NCBI GenBank assembly: GCA_046316495.1
Contig: JBKDAM010000058.1
Location: forward strand, 1-27,982
Length of the DNA stretch: 27,982 nt
Source: M3007 sp046316495
GTDB lineage: Bacteria > Bacteroidota > Bacteroidia > Chitinophagales > Saprospiraceae
Direction of reading: 5' to 3'
Shown: piece after piece, positions 16,870 through 25,032 of the stretch
How the letters are laid out: every line of letters begins with the position of its first letter
Numbering within the stretch: position 1 is the stretch's first letter
Notes under the pieces: generated by a model
Database searches by the model: none
The model's input: the letters and a program-made list of their open reading frames with translations, nothing else
What the model was told of the DNA's origin: nothing
Program-made: the position numbers and the translations under genes

Positions 16870-17685
16870 TCACTTTATAACTATATTTTTCTCGGAAAAA
16901 TTAAGTGCAGTAAATATCCCTAAACCTCCGGTTAGATTGGTAATTATGTTTGCAGGCTGTCCAAAAGGATTCCCATTGGATGATTGGGCATTATTGACTG
17001 ATTCTTTGAAATTGTGGTGCTCCTCTGTCAAGTGATACAATCGCCCAATCACTGTATCTCCTGGTTGAAACGCGTATCCAGTGTAAAAACTAAACTGATT
17101 CCCGTTGAATAATAGATCACTAAAGGTGATATCCCAAATCGAGTCTCGATTAATGGCTGGTTCTTCTTTGAAGGCCACAATTCTATAGTAATTGTTTGAG
17201 CTACCATCATCTTTAAAAATCAATCCAACAGTAGCTCGACCGCTCAAATCAAAATTATAAATCAAGGAATCAATTGGAACAGGGCTATTTAATCTAGTAG
17301 CCCCTCTTAATTCCCTTCCCTTCCTGTCCCTAATAAAAACTTCATACTCAACATTGGGCTGTAGATGCATGATCTTTGGACTGAAATAATTGTAAATTTT
17401 TCCGAAATAAGGGTCAAAATAAAAGCTGTTAATCAAGGTATCATTTACCTCACCGTGACGAAGGACCACAAGTGCACTATCAATTAACTTGAAATTGGTT
17501 GTTTCGGTAAATAAAATACTTTCTTGAAGTAAGCATTTTATAGGCTTGTTATCTTCCAAGTAAAATTCAAGAACCATTTTTGGCTCATATTCTGGCAAAT
17601 CCAATCTTATTTCTTTTCTACAGCCAATTGTGAACACGAAAAAGAATAGGATAGTCGAGATATACAGCTTCATAATTCGCATCAT
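16870..17685 (-). CDS. DUF4249 family lipoprotein, TonB-receptor partner
   Basis: A 271-residue protein with a lipoprotein signal: hydrophobic MKLYISTILFFFVFTIGC with the lipobox Cys22, followed by RKEIRLDLPEYEPKMVLEFYL, the typical DUF4249 opening (C-x-x-x-I-x-L-x-L-P-x-x-x-P-K-x-V-x-E). Later landmarks are NVEYEVFIRDRKGRELRGATRL, the IDSL segment, and the central NNYYRIVAFKEE strand. It begins one base after the stop of the TonB-dependent receptor gene; an internal ATG at 17673 is an alternative start. DUF4249 proteins are commonly encoded directly after TonB receptors in Bacteroidota and are presumed outer-membrane lipoproteins working with them, by analogy to SusD with SusC; their ligand is unknown. 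The protein is on the short side for the family, with no sign of truncation. Confidence 0.9.
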   Translation of the reverse strand: MMRIMKLYISTILFFFVFTIGCRKEIRLDLPEYEPKMVLEFYLEDNKPIKCLLQESILFTETTNFKLIDSALVVLRHGEVNDTLINSFYFDPYFGKIYNYFSPKIMHLQPNVEYEVFIRDRKGRELRGATRLNSPVPIDSLIYNFDLSGRATVGLIFKDDGSSNNYYRIVAFKEEPAINRDSIWDITFSDLLFNGNQFSFYTGYAFQPGDTVIGRLYHLTEEHHNFKESVNNAQSSNGNPFGQPANIITNLTGGLGIFTALNFSEKNIVIK

Positions 17686-17686
17686 A

Positions 17687-19993
17687 TTAAAATTTAAAAT
17701 TATAGGTTATGGCTGGAAGAATAGGGAAAAGGGATACCAGGGTGGGTTTAAATGAGACGGATTGTTCATCCTCGCTTTCAATTTCCTCATAGAAGACGAA
17801 GAAAGGATTTCTTCGACTATACGCATTATACAAACTAAAAGTTAAGTCGGACTCTCTCTTAGTAGATCGAAGCTTCCATACGAATCCCAAGTCTAACCGA
17901 TGTGTTGGGGGCATTTGAAAATCGTTTCTTCTAAAATAATCGGGTGTTGCGCTAATTTGGTCAGGCAGCACATCTTGAAAGGCGAATCTACCTCCAGCGA
18001 TTGTTGCGAAGTTTCCGGAGCTGTACACCCAAGTGCCACTCAAACTTAGCCGATCGGTTACTTTATGCATTACTACGACCGAGATATCATGTCGTCTATC
18101 AAATCTTGGATGAAAGGCTATCCCATAATTTATTCTTTCGAATTGCCTCCATGACCAGGACAACGTATACCCTATCCAACCAGTTGTTTTACCTTTTTTC
18201 TTCTCGATATAAGCCTCCATACCGTACGCCCAGCCTTTACCGAAGACAAACTCATTACTCAGATTTGGATTGGCAAACAATTGTGCGCCATCTCTGAAAT
18301 CAATAGCGTTGGCTATCCACTTGTAATAGCCTTCGAGGGAGGCGAAATACTTATTTTGGGCAATAGTCTGATGCAGCCCTAATGAGACTTGGTCAGACCT
18401 TTGTGGTTGGATGCCCTCTTTGCTTGGATACCACACATCGGTGGGAATAGAAGCAGCACTGTTACTCACCAAGTGTAAATACTGGAACATCCTGGCATAA
18501 CTCGCTTTTAAAGTAGTGGATGATTCGATCCTTGCCTTAAAAGCGATCCTTGGCTCCAAATTATTGAATGTTTTCGCTTGATTGCCGAAGGCAGAATTTC
18601 TTAATCCTGCTACTACTTCAACCCAATCATTTGGTTTCCAGCTATGTGATAGAAAAGCTCCAAATTCACCAGCCTCTAGGTTTTGTCCATCCCTGATGTC
18701 TGTAAATTCGGAAGACAATCCGAATTCACCTACTGCAAACCGATGGTAAATGGCACTTAATCCCAACCGTGTTCGGTGTCTCTCGTTCCACCGAAAATTC
18801 CAGTTGTTAACCAGACCGTGGTCCCAAATTCTGGAACCCAGACTAAAACTAATCTCCGAAAAGGAAGTATTAATGCGATAGATGTATCCTGAGCTAAAGT
18901 AGGCTGTGGAAACATTCAATTGGTTATTGAAGCGATGGTTCCATTCAAGGGTAGCGGATCTATTTCCCCACCATAAATTTGCACCAAAATTATCCCCTTT
19001 GAACCGAAAAAAGTCATTCCCAAAATATCCGTTCAACGATATAGTATTCTTATCGTCTATTTTATAGTCCAACGCAGCATTGAAATCATAAAAATAATAC
19101 CCTGGGATGGGAGTAAATTCCTTGTTTTGTTTGTTTAACGCATTTAGCCCGTTAGTAATTAAATCGGCATAAGTCCTTCTCCCAGAAATAAGCAAAGATG
19201 CCTTTCTCTTCTGTAAGGGTAAATTAACCGTTAGACGAGAAGCGAGCAATCCGATACCACCTTGGACTTCTACTGAATCTGATTGGCCTTTTCGCATTTC
19301 AATATCCAAGACAGAAGATAATCTTCCACCAAACTGAGCGGGAAAACCAGACTTATACAGTGTTACATTTTCAACCGCATCTGAATTAAATACACTAAAA
19401 AAACCAAACAAATGACTGGGATTATATACAGGAGCATGCTCTACTAGAATTAAATTTTGATCGTTACCACCTCCTCGCACATAGAATCCTGCGGTCCCTT
19501 CTCCTCCCGATTTGACTCCTGGTTTTAATTGAAGCAACTTAAGTATGTCCACTTCTCCTAAGATTGCAGGCAATAGTTTTGCTTCTGCCATGGAGATCCT
19601 GTCAACCCCCATTTGTACATCATTCATTTTTTCTCTTGGATCTTCTTTACTTGACACAATTTGAATCTCCTCCAGCAGTCTGTTGGACGACACAAGAGCA
19701 ACTGTCAAGTTGGCGGGATGATGGCTCGATACGTAGATTACCGTATCTCGATACCCGATGTAGGTTACCCTGTAATGTTTTATATTCTCCCTTATTTGAA
19801 TCTCAAATTCCCCAGAAGCATTCGTGTAAGTGCCGGTATTTTCCTCCGGAACAAGAATAGTTGCACCAACCAGAACTTCTTTAGTAGCAAAATCAATAAC
19901 CTTTCCCTTTAATAGAATCGTTTTTTGCGCCAGAATAGAACTTGCAAAAGCAGAGATTAGGAACGCTGCAAATATTTTGATTGGAATAACCAT
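17687..19993 (-). CDS. TonB-dependent receptor with carboxypeptidase-like regulatory domain
   Basis: A 768-residue outer-membrane receptor. The signal peptide is residues 1-22 (MVIPIKIFAAFLISAFASSILAQ). A carboxypeptidase D-type regulatory beta-sandwich follows at ~28-108 (LLKGKVIDFATKEVLVGATI, TYTNASGEFEI, VTYIGYRD). The plug domain is ~125-235, with GVKSGGEGTAGFYVRGGG, NLILVEHAPVYNPSHLFGFF and GFPAQFGGRLSSVLDIEMR. The rest is a 22-strand-type barrel ending in aromatic residues (LPAITYNFKF). This subtype, lacking a classical TonB box at the N-terminus but carrying the CarboxypepD_reg domain, is the one usually paired with a DUF4249 lipoprotein, as here (1-base gap). It probably imports an unknown ligand with ExbB/ExbD/TonB energy. 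It differs from SusC-like receptors, which are about 1000 residues. Confidence 0.93.
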   Translation of the reverse strand: MVIPIKIFAAFLISAFASSILAQKTILLKGKVIDFATKEVLVGATILVPEENTGTYTNASGEFEIQIRENIKHYRVTYIGYRDTVIYVSSHHPANLTVALVSSNRLLEEIQIVSSKEDPREKMNDVQMGVDRISMAEAKLLPAILGEVDILKLLQLKPGVKSGGEGTAGFYVRGGGNDQNLILVEHAPVYNPSHLFGFFSVFNSDAVENVTLYKSGFPAQFGGRLSSVLDIEMRKGQSDSVEVQGGIGLLASRLTVNLPLQKRKASLLISGRRTYADLITNGLNALNKQNKEFTPIPGYYFYDFNAALDYKIDDKNTISLNGYFGNDFFRFKGDNFGANLWWGNRSATLEWNHRFNNQLNVSTAYFSSGYIYRINTSFSEISFSLGSRIWDHGLVNNWNFRWNERHRTRLGLSAIYHRFAVGEFGLSSEFTDIRDGQNLEAGEFGAFLSHSWKPNDWVEVVAGLRNSAFGNQAKTFNNLEPRIAFKARIESSTTLKASYARMFQYLHLVSNSAASIPTDVWYPSKEGIQPQRSDQVSLGLHQTIAQNKYFASLEGYYKWIANAIDFRDGAQLFANPNLSNEFVFGKGWAYGMEAYIEKKKGKTTGWIGYTLSWSWRQFERINYGIAFHPRFDRRHDISVVVMHKVTDRLSLSGTWVYSSGNFATIAGGRFAFQDVLPDQISATPDYFRRNDFQMPPTHRLDLGFVWKLRSTKRESDLTFSLYNAYSRRNPFFVFYEEIESEDEQSVSFKPTLVSLFPILPAITYNFKF

Positions 19994-20018
19994 TAGCCTA
20001 TTTGTTTTTTGAACATTT

Positions 20019-20026
20019 CAAAAATA
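20019..20026 (-). promoter_or_regulatory. -7 promoter box of the TonB receptor operon
   Basis: On the minus strand TATTTTTG matches TAnnTTTG exactly, 26 bases before the ATG at 19993, implying a short leader. No TTG was found at the usual -33 spacing. Confidence 0.4.
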
Positions 20027-20418
20027 AATCCTCTCCTGAAATAAATACCACCTTAACAAGCCCTGTAGGAATACCTGCAAACGCGAGTTATCCCGTTTGA
20101 AAGAAACCTAAATTGGCATCTTCCAAATCAAAATCCAAGCCTGTTTGAGCCCATTCTTTTTGATGAAAACAGGGAAAAGACCTTACTATAATCGTCCCAA
20201 AACTTACTGTATTCCTGTGCGCCGCATTCCACTATGGGCATCGAAGGATTTGCCTGAAGTAAACCAAAGATTCGTTTAAGCCCAATTCTCCAAGCACTTG
20301 AAAGCAACAACAGGAGACACATTATCCTAAATCTATATGGATACCATCACTATTAATTAAGGAGATTCGGGAAGGTTTTGATATCGTACCTTCATCTAAG
20401 AAGCATTTTCACACTTTT
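20027..20418. other. ~390-base spacer with a doubtful small reading frame
   Basis: Spacer between the beta-barrel operon and the TonB operon. It holds a minus-strand frame at 20128-20322 (64 codons, starting MCLLLLLSSAWRIGLKRIF, containing VECGAQEYSKFWDDYSKVF). The frame is open only a few codons upstream of its ATG. The protein-like composition hints at a small gene or a decayed one; no family is recognised and no promoter or hairpin is clear. Confidence 0.35.
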
Positions 20419-21072
20419 CTAAAAGGAGTAACCAATACTAACGTTGACAATCAGTGGAGTGAAGCCCGGTCCAGGATCCAGGGTTATAATTTCTTCTTGC
20501 TGCCCTGTCACCTTATTTTGATATTTATAACGATCACCCTCTAACGTGGAGGAGATCGTCGGCCAAAATCGTACACTTGGAGCAATCATAATTCCTTTCA
20601 GAAAGGAGTTTCTTTTTTTAAAGGGTTGATAATGGCCGTAAATACCAACTCCTAGGGTCTTAGTGTTGTAAGAGATAATTTGAGTTGAGCTGTTTTGAGC
20701 TTCACCTTCGTAATAGAATTCAAATCGGTGCCATTTTGGCTCAATTCTCACGTTAACCCATTCTTTCAAACGATAGCCAATTCCAAAACCGGTAGTATAA
20801 GGCATGTGAACAGCAATACCTTGTTCTCTCATCTTCGGAGTTACAGTCGTTCCAGATAAATCCAACGAGACACCGTGCGAGTAGCCAAAAATCAATCGCT
20901 TGTGAATGTAGTTTCCCTCTATGTTAAACCCTTTTGCAAAAATCGCTTGGGTTAATCCAAAAACTACGTTCACTTTTTTTTCGGTTTTCCAGTCTTGAGC
21001 ATTTGATTGAAGAGTAATTGAACCCAATATAAAGATAAACATTATCTTCCTAAAATGGCTTTTTTTGTGCAT
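20419..21072 (-). CDS. outer-membrane beta-barrel protein, fourth gene of barrel operon
   Basis: A 217-residue protein not recognised by name. It has a signal peptide (KIMFIFILGSITLQSNAQ) preceded by a basic stretch, so an internal ATG at 21042 (MFIFIL) is a possible start. The rest alternates polar and hydrophobic residues with short turns, for example GFGIGYRLKEWVNVRIEPKW, HRFEFYYEGE and TLGVGIYGHYQPF. It ends VSIGYSF, an aromatic C-terminus typical of outer-membrane barrel proteins. The size suggests 8-10 strands. It lies 68 bases after the preceding barrel gene, same strand. Role unknown; the large polar segments may be surface loops. Confidence 0.8.
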   Translation of the reverse strand: MHKKSHFRKIMFIFILGSITLQSNAQDWKTEKKVNVVFGLTQAIFAKGFNIEGNYIHKRLIFGYSHGVSLDLSGTTVTPKMREQGIAVHMPYTTGFGIGYRLKEWVNVRIEPKWHRFEFYYEGEAQNSSTQIISYNTKTLGVGIYGHYQPFKKRNSFLKGIMIAPSVRFWPTISSTLEGDRYKYQNKVTGQQEEIITLDPGPGFTPLIVNVSIGYSF

Positions 21073-21140
21073 GTGAGCAGTAATTTAATATTTTTAACTC
21101 ATTATTTTTTTTCTGTAAACCAGGTACTTAATTCCCGCAT

Positions 21141-21812
21141 TCAATAGGATCCAAAATTCACAAACAAAGAAGCACGAAGTTTATTGTTGTAAAATTCTCC
21201 GCTCGGGTCGTAATAGGTTTTCCATCCTTGAACTATGGAGTAATGAACACCCGCTCCAACTTGAATTCCATTTATTTTGGAAGGGAAAAACCCTCTGATA
21301 CCAAATTCCATCCAACTTCCTGATGCTGCATCTTCACCATTCATGAGTTTGTTTTCCCATTCGCTAACTCTTGCTCCATCGGGTGTATTTCTGTCATCTC
21401 CTACCAAATAAAATCCACCTCCGCCCATACCATAGCTGACAGGTACATCGATTTCTACGTTTTTAACCTTAAAAGTTGGGGCAATCATAAGGCCAATCGT
21501 TCCGTAGTCTGCACGAAGTGTCAATGTACTGCTTCCTTTATAGCTTTGACCATTATATGCTTCAACTGTAAATGTTTTGGGATTGATGGGACCACTTCTG
21601 CCGTAAGCATTGATTCCGATTTTCAACCTGTTTTTCCAAAGCTTCATTCCAAATGAGGCGCCAACCGAATTTCCAACGTGATCCTCTAAGAACATGAGGC
21701 CAACTTCCGGCGTTATGAACCAGCCAATTTGATTTGATTTTGGAACGTCCTGAGCATTGGTTGTGAAGACTGCTGATAGGGCTACAATAAGTGTAAGTAC
21801 ATTCTTTTTCAT
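21141..21812 (-). CDS. outer-membrane beta-barrel protein, third gene of barrel operon
   Basis: A 223-residue protein with a standard signal peptide (MKKNVLTLIVALSAVFTTNAQ). Barrel-like strands include GWFITPEVGLMFLEDHVGNS, VGASFGMKLWKNRLKIGINA and ADYGTIGLMIAPTFKVKNVE. One long polar loop lies at ~135-160 (VGDDRNTPDGARVSEWENKL). The C-terminus LRASLFVNFGSY ends in an aromatic residue. It starts 18 bases after the stop of the preceding barrel gene. I do not recognise a named family; the general type is the OMP_b-brl group of Bacteroidota. No catalytic motif is visible. Confidence 0.82.
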   Translation of the reverse strand: MKKNVLTLIVALSAVFTTNAQDVPKSNQIGWFITPEVGLMFLEDHVGNSVGASFGMKLWKNRLKIGINAYGRSGPINPKTFTVEAYNGQSYKGSSTLTLRADYGTIGLMIAPTFKVKNVEIDVPVSYGMGGGGFYLVGDDRNTPDGARVSEWENKLMNGEDAASGSWMEFGIRGFFPSKINGIQVGAGVHYSIVQGWKTYYDPSGEFYNNKLRASLFVNFGSY

Positions 21813-21830
21813 GATTTTTCTTTTTATAAA

Positions 21831-22535
21831 TTAAAATGAAGGTTCAAGCAACAGGGATTTAGTAGTTGGATTTTTACCTAAGGCAAAACGTACTCCGGCT
21901 TGCATTGACCAAATGTATTTGTATGTGTCCCCACTGGCTCCAAATGCAGGACCGGTAACCCCTTTTATAAAAACAATAGTTTTGGGAGATGCCAAATAAC
22001 TTAAACCGCCGGTAAAATTGGGCGTTCCCATGTATTCGAAAAGTGAAGTAGGTTCAATTTCGAAAGCTGTTGGTAAGAGCACGCCACTACTCAAGTTCAA
22101 CTTTTCTGTCAACTTCACATTGACAAGCAAACCTGCTTCAAAAAGCACAGCTCTGCTATTGAGAAGACTGTCTTCAATACCATTATTGTCCGGATCAATG
22201 ATTCCCTGAAATCTAAATCCGGTTCTTACAAAGCCATCCAATCTTATACGTTCCTGTTCGATAATCTTAAAACTTAATGGAACACTGATACTCCAGGCAT
22301 ACCCTTTTTCAAAGGGCTTTGCTTCCACGAAACGGTATTTGGGAAAACCGTATTGAATTTCGAAACCAACCCGAAAACTATCGTTGATCTGGTGGCGATA
22401 AGCCAAGTTCGTGCTATACCGATCCATATTAGATGCACCAACCCCAATATCAATTATGGATTGTGCAGAGGCATTTTGTGTAAAAAGTATGGCAAGTATA
22501 GCTCCACAAGTATTGAGGAAAATTTTTCTTCTCAT
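21831..22535 (-). CDS. outer-membrane beta-barrel protein, second gene of barrel operon
   Basis: A 234-residue protein. The ATG at 22535 (MRRKIFLNTCGAILAILFTQNASAQ) is chosen because it gives a normal signal peptide and lies 19 bases after the preceding stop; an in-frame ATG at 22571 would overlap that gene. Strand-like segments alternate through the protein (DSFRVGFEIQYGFPKYRFVE, GYAWSISVPLSFKII, RLDGFVRTGFRFQG). A DPDNNGIEDS segment resembles a calcium-binding or exposed loop. The end ...LLLEPSF is aromatic. No family name is recognised. Its position in the four-gene operon suggests shared regulation and perhaps a joint surface structure. Confidence 0.82.
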   Translation of the reverse strand: MRRKIFLNTCGAILAILFTQNASAQSIIDIGVGASNMDRYSTNLAYRHQINDSFRVGFEIQYGFPKYRFVEAKPFEKGYAWSISVPLSFKIIEQERIRLDGFVRTGFRFQGIIDPDNNGIEDSLLNSRAVLFEAGLLVNVKLTEKLNLSSGVLLPTAFEIEPTSLFEYMGTPNFTGGLSYLASPKTIVFIKGVTGPAFGASGDTYKYIWSMQAGVRFALGKNPTTKSLLLEPSF

Positions 22536-22554
22536 AAGAATGTGTTTAAATAAA

Positions 22555-23121
22555 TTAAAAATTATAACCAAACCTCAATGAACCCAACAAAAATGGAGTT
22601 TCACCTACCTCTTTTGTTAAGGTTTCATCCTCGTAAATAGGCCATGGATTTGATTTATAAAGGACTTGAGCAATGCCAAACTGCGGCAGGATATAAAGTT
22701 TCTTTTTAGCGAATTCAAATTTATATCCAATGTATCCTGAGCCTAACCAGTCAAAACTATTGTAGGTTTTCCCTGTTTTCACGTGATTTTGCAAAACCCC
22801 CAACCCGGTGGTTTGCGAAAACTCCAGATGCAGCCCTTTCCAAAAATATTGTCGGTACCCACTGGCAAGACTGTAGTCGGCAAAGCGGCCTTCTGTAGCG
22901 CGGTCCCTCGGAAAATCAATGTTAATTCCAGTATAAAGATCTCCTCGCAAGTGCCCTTTCTGCCATATTGTGAAGATAAAATGGGTCCTTGTCGTTTGAA
23001 CCAAAAACGGCCAGAGAATATCCGTTTCAATTGCATATTTGCTGTGCTTAGGCTCAGTTTGCGCGAAAGTGGAAGATGAAATAAAGCTGATTATTCCAAG
23101 AACGATTAAGGATTTTTTCAT
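22555..23121 (-). CDS. outer-membrane beta-barrel protein, first gene of barrel operon
   Basis: A 188-residue protein with signal peptide MKKSLIVLGIISFISSSTFAQ. Features include AIETDILWPFLVQTTRTHFI, a long polar region, LASGYRQYFWKGLHLEFSQ, SGYIGYKFEFAKKKLYILP and the C-terminal LLGSLRFGYNF. The pattern fits a small (about 8-strand) outer-membrane barrel. The GYRQYFWKGLHLE segment resembles DUF3575-type small barrel proteins of Bacteroidota, but I cannot confirm the family. It has its own upstream signals: a perfect -7 box 27 bases before the ATG and the diverged copy of the repeated motif further up. The regulator gene ends 166 bases upstream. Confidence 0.82.
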   Translation of the reverse strand: MKKSLIVLGIISFISSSTFAQTEPKHSKYAIETDILWPFLVQTTRTHFIFTIWQKGHLRGDLYTGINIDFPRDRATEGRFADYSLASGYRQYFWKGLHLEFSQTTGLGVLQNHVKTGKTYNSFDWLGSGYIGYKFEFAKKKLYILPQFGIAQVLYKSNPWPIYEDETLTKEVGETPFLLGSLRFGYNF

Positions 23122-23147
23122 TGTTGCTGCATTTAAAAAGTATGCAA

Positions 23148-23155
23148 CAAAGGTA
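23148..23155 (-). promoter_or_regulatory. -7 promoter box of the beta-barrel operon
   Basis: On the minus strand TACCTTTG matches TAnnTTTG exactly, 27 bases before the ATG at 23121. The repeated motif ends 22 bases upstream of this box, where an activator could take the place of a -33 element; no TTG is at the usual distance. Confidence 0.55.
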
Positions 23156-23177
23156 TTTTAGCTATTTACCAATCCAC

Positions 23178-23196
23178 TGAACATTTGTTAAGAATT
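23178..23196 (-). promoter_or_regulatory. repeated motif, copy 2 (diverged)
   Basis: TGAACATTTGTTAAGAATT on the plus strand. Compared with copies 1 and 3 it keeps TGAACA and GTTAAGAA exactly at the same spacing and differs mainly in A/T swaps. It lies between the LytTR regulator gene and the barrel operon, 57 bases upstream of the barrel operon start codon. Confidence 0.5.
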
Positions 23197-23287
23197 GGCA
23201 TTTGAACAACGACTGTTGATCGTATTTGTTGGTTATTACAATTTCGGCAATCTAATTTTCTTGTATACAGGCAAAACGCGAACTAAT

Positions 23288-24004
23288 TCAACTGTTAATA
23301 TTGATTATTTCTTCAACACTTTGCTTGAATGTTAAAGAAATTGGGATTGATTTAAAGCTAATAGTGAGTATGTTCCCCTCGATTTTTTGAATGTGTGAAA
23401 TGTTCACAATAAACGATTTATGTATCCTAATGAATAGATTAGGGGGCAGTTTATTTTGTAAATCTGTAAGTTTATCCAGAACCATCAAAGGCTTGTCATG
23501 TTTCGAATGGATTTTCACATAATTACCACTTCCTTCAATGAAAAGAATATCCGCCAAATAATATTTATAAAATTTTTTGTCAGCCTTGAAGAATAAAAAT
23601 GTAGATTCTGCAGGTTTTTCAACTGAAGAATCCTTGTTAACAATTGCATTCTTAGGCAATATAATTTTATTTACTGCCTTCAAAAACCGTTCAAAAGAAA
23701 TAGGTTTTAGTAAGTAATCAGTGATTCCATATTCATAGCTCTCTACTCCAAACTCCGAGAACGCTGTGGTGAGAATTACTTTTGGAGGATTTTGAATGGT
23801 TTTAAGCATTTCTAATCCAGATAGCGAGGGCATTTTGATATCCAAAAACATGATATCCACCTGTTCCCGTTGTAAAACATTCAATACTTCTAAGGCATTT
23901 GAGCTTTTACCAACGAATTCCAGTGCTTCTATTTTTAGGATATACTGCTCTATGATTTGTTGAGCTATTGGTTCATCATCCACAACTAAACATCGGTATT
24001 TCAT
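23288..24004 (-). CDS. LytTR family response regulator
   Basis: A 238-residue cytosolic transcription regulator. The receiver domain (~1-120) has the acidic pair D9-D10, phosphoacceptor D55 in MFLDIKMP, T80 in VILTTAF and K100 in YLLKPI. A LytTR DNA-binding domain covers ~133-236 (FFKADKKFYKYYLADILFIE, GSGNYVKIHS, RIHKSFIVNISHIQKI). Its partner is the histidine kinase gene just upstream; the ATG overlaps the kinase stop by four bases (ATGA), a strong sign of translational coupling. LytTR regulators bind paired direct repeats and typically control neighbouring surface or transport genes. Here the next genes are the four beta-barrel genes, so they are candidate targets. Confidence 0.95.
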   Translation of the reverse strand: MKYRCLVVDDEPIAQQIIEQYILKIEALEFVGKSSNALEVLNVLQREQVDIMFLDIKMPSLSGLEMLKTIQNPPKVILTTAFSEFGVESYEYGITDYLLKPISFERFLKAVNKIILPKNAIVNKDSSVEKPAESTFLFFKADKKFYKYYLADILFIEGSGNYVKIHSKHDKPLMVLDKLTDLQNKLPPNLFIRIHKSFIVNISHIQKIEGNILTISFKSIPISLTFKQSVEEIININS

Positions 24005-24996
24005 AATTCGATGTGTAAGGTTACTTTATAAAAGGATTCAGTTCGTTCCATTTCCAACTGGTGTTTTTTGGGGTATATAATTTGTAATCTTTTCTTTAAG
24101 TTTTCGATGCCTGTTTGGCTTTTTGCCAGTTCATCCAGGGTTTTACCTACAGAATTTTTTGCTTCAAAAAAGAGTTCATTTCCCTGTAGTGCTATTGAAA
24201 AATGCGCAAAACTATCGGTTGCGATTGTCTGCAAACCATGTTTAAACACATTTTCTACCAATGGTATAAAAAGCAAAGGCGCAACAAGGCCATTACGGTC
24301 AATTCCTGAAATTTCAAGTCGGATATCAACGTCCTTACTGACACGAATTTTTTCCAAGCTCAAATAATCCTCTAAAAACTGTATCTCTTTATTCAAACTT
24401 ACCTTATCAGTTTTACTACTTTCCAGTAAATAACGCATAAGATCAGCCAATTTTAATATTATTTCGGCGGCTTGTTTATTTTGATCTTGATTAATGAGAC
24501 CATAAAGGTTATTCAGCGTATTGAACAGAAAATGTGGATTTACTTGTGACTTGAGTAGTGCCAATTCATCTTTCAATTGCTTGTTTTCAATTTCCTTTAA
24601 CTTGATTTCTTTATTATGATACTCGAAAAGGAATTTTCCACTGCTTGTTATCAAAAGCACAAACACAGAAGTGATTATAAAAACTACAAACCGAGATACC
24701 AAGTTGGTTTGAAAAAGAAAATTCTCTAAATAGGTTAACAATACAGATCCGGCTACAACAAGTGAAAGGCAATATACGATAAAAACCCAATACTTCTTTT
24801 TGAACAGATAACGTGGTATCAGTGCATACAGATTAATATAAGCCATTGTACCCATAGTGATCATTAGACTTCCTATCAAAAAATAATCCTCTAAAATCCA
24901 ATCGCGTAGGTCATTTTGGAGGATAATCAAAAGTATCAGAGAACTCCATCCGAGTAAATGGATATAGATTTGTCGAATTTTTTTTGAGTTACTCAT
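24001..24996 (-). CDS. LytS/YehU-type sensor histidine kinase
   Basis: A 331-residue membrane kinase. Four predicted transmembrane segments lie within residues ~10-118 (IYIHLLGWSSLILLII, FLIGSLMITMGTMAYINLYA, YWVFIVYCLSLVVAGSVLL, FVVFIITSVFVLLI), with almost no periplasmic domain. A short coiled coil follows (~125-148, NKEIKLKEIENKQLKDEL). The His_kinase domain starts at QVNPHFLFNTLNNLYGLI with phospho-acceptor H155. The ATP-binding part has the N-box PLVENVFKHGL (N249) and TGIENLKKRL. The protein likely senses a signal in or at the membrane and phosphorylates D55 of the LytTR regulator. It starts 36 bases after the S41 peptidase gene, probably in one transcript. Confidence 0.95.
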   Translation of the reverse strand: MSNSKKIRQIYIHLLGWSSLILLIILQNDLRDWILEDYFLIGSLMITMGTMAYINLYALIPRYLFKKKYWVFIVYCLSLVVAGSVLLTYLENFLFQTNLVSRFVVFIITSVFVLLITSSGKFLFEYHNKEIKLKEIENKQLKDELALLKSQVNPHFLFNTLNNLYGLINQDQNKQAAEIILKLADLMRYLLESSKTDKVSLNKEIQFLEDYLSLEKIRVSKDVDIRLEISGIDRNGLVAPLLFIPLVENVFKHGLQTIATDSFAHFSIALQGNELFFEAKNSVGKTLDELAKSQTGIENLKKRLQIIYPKKHQLEMERTESFYKVTLHIEL

Positions 24997-25032
24997 GCAC
25001 AGATTAACGATTTGGAGCGAAATGAACTAACT

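Noticed and set aside
20011..20031. TGAACATTT upstream of the TonB receptor as a fourth copy of the repeated motif
   Set aside because: Only the first nine bases agree; GTTAAGAA is missing and the site overlaps the -7 box.
23203..23208. Second TGAACA 25 bases from motif copy 2 as a LytTR-type direct repeat
   Set aside because: Only six bases are shared and the other two motif copies have no such partner.
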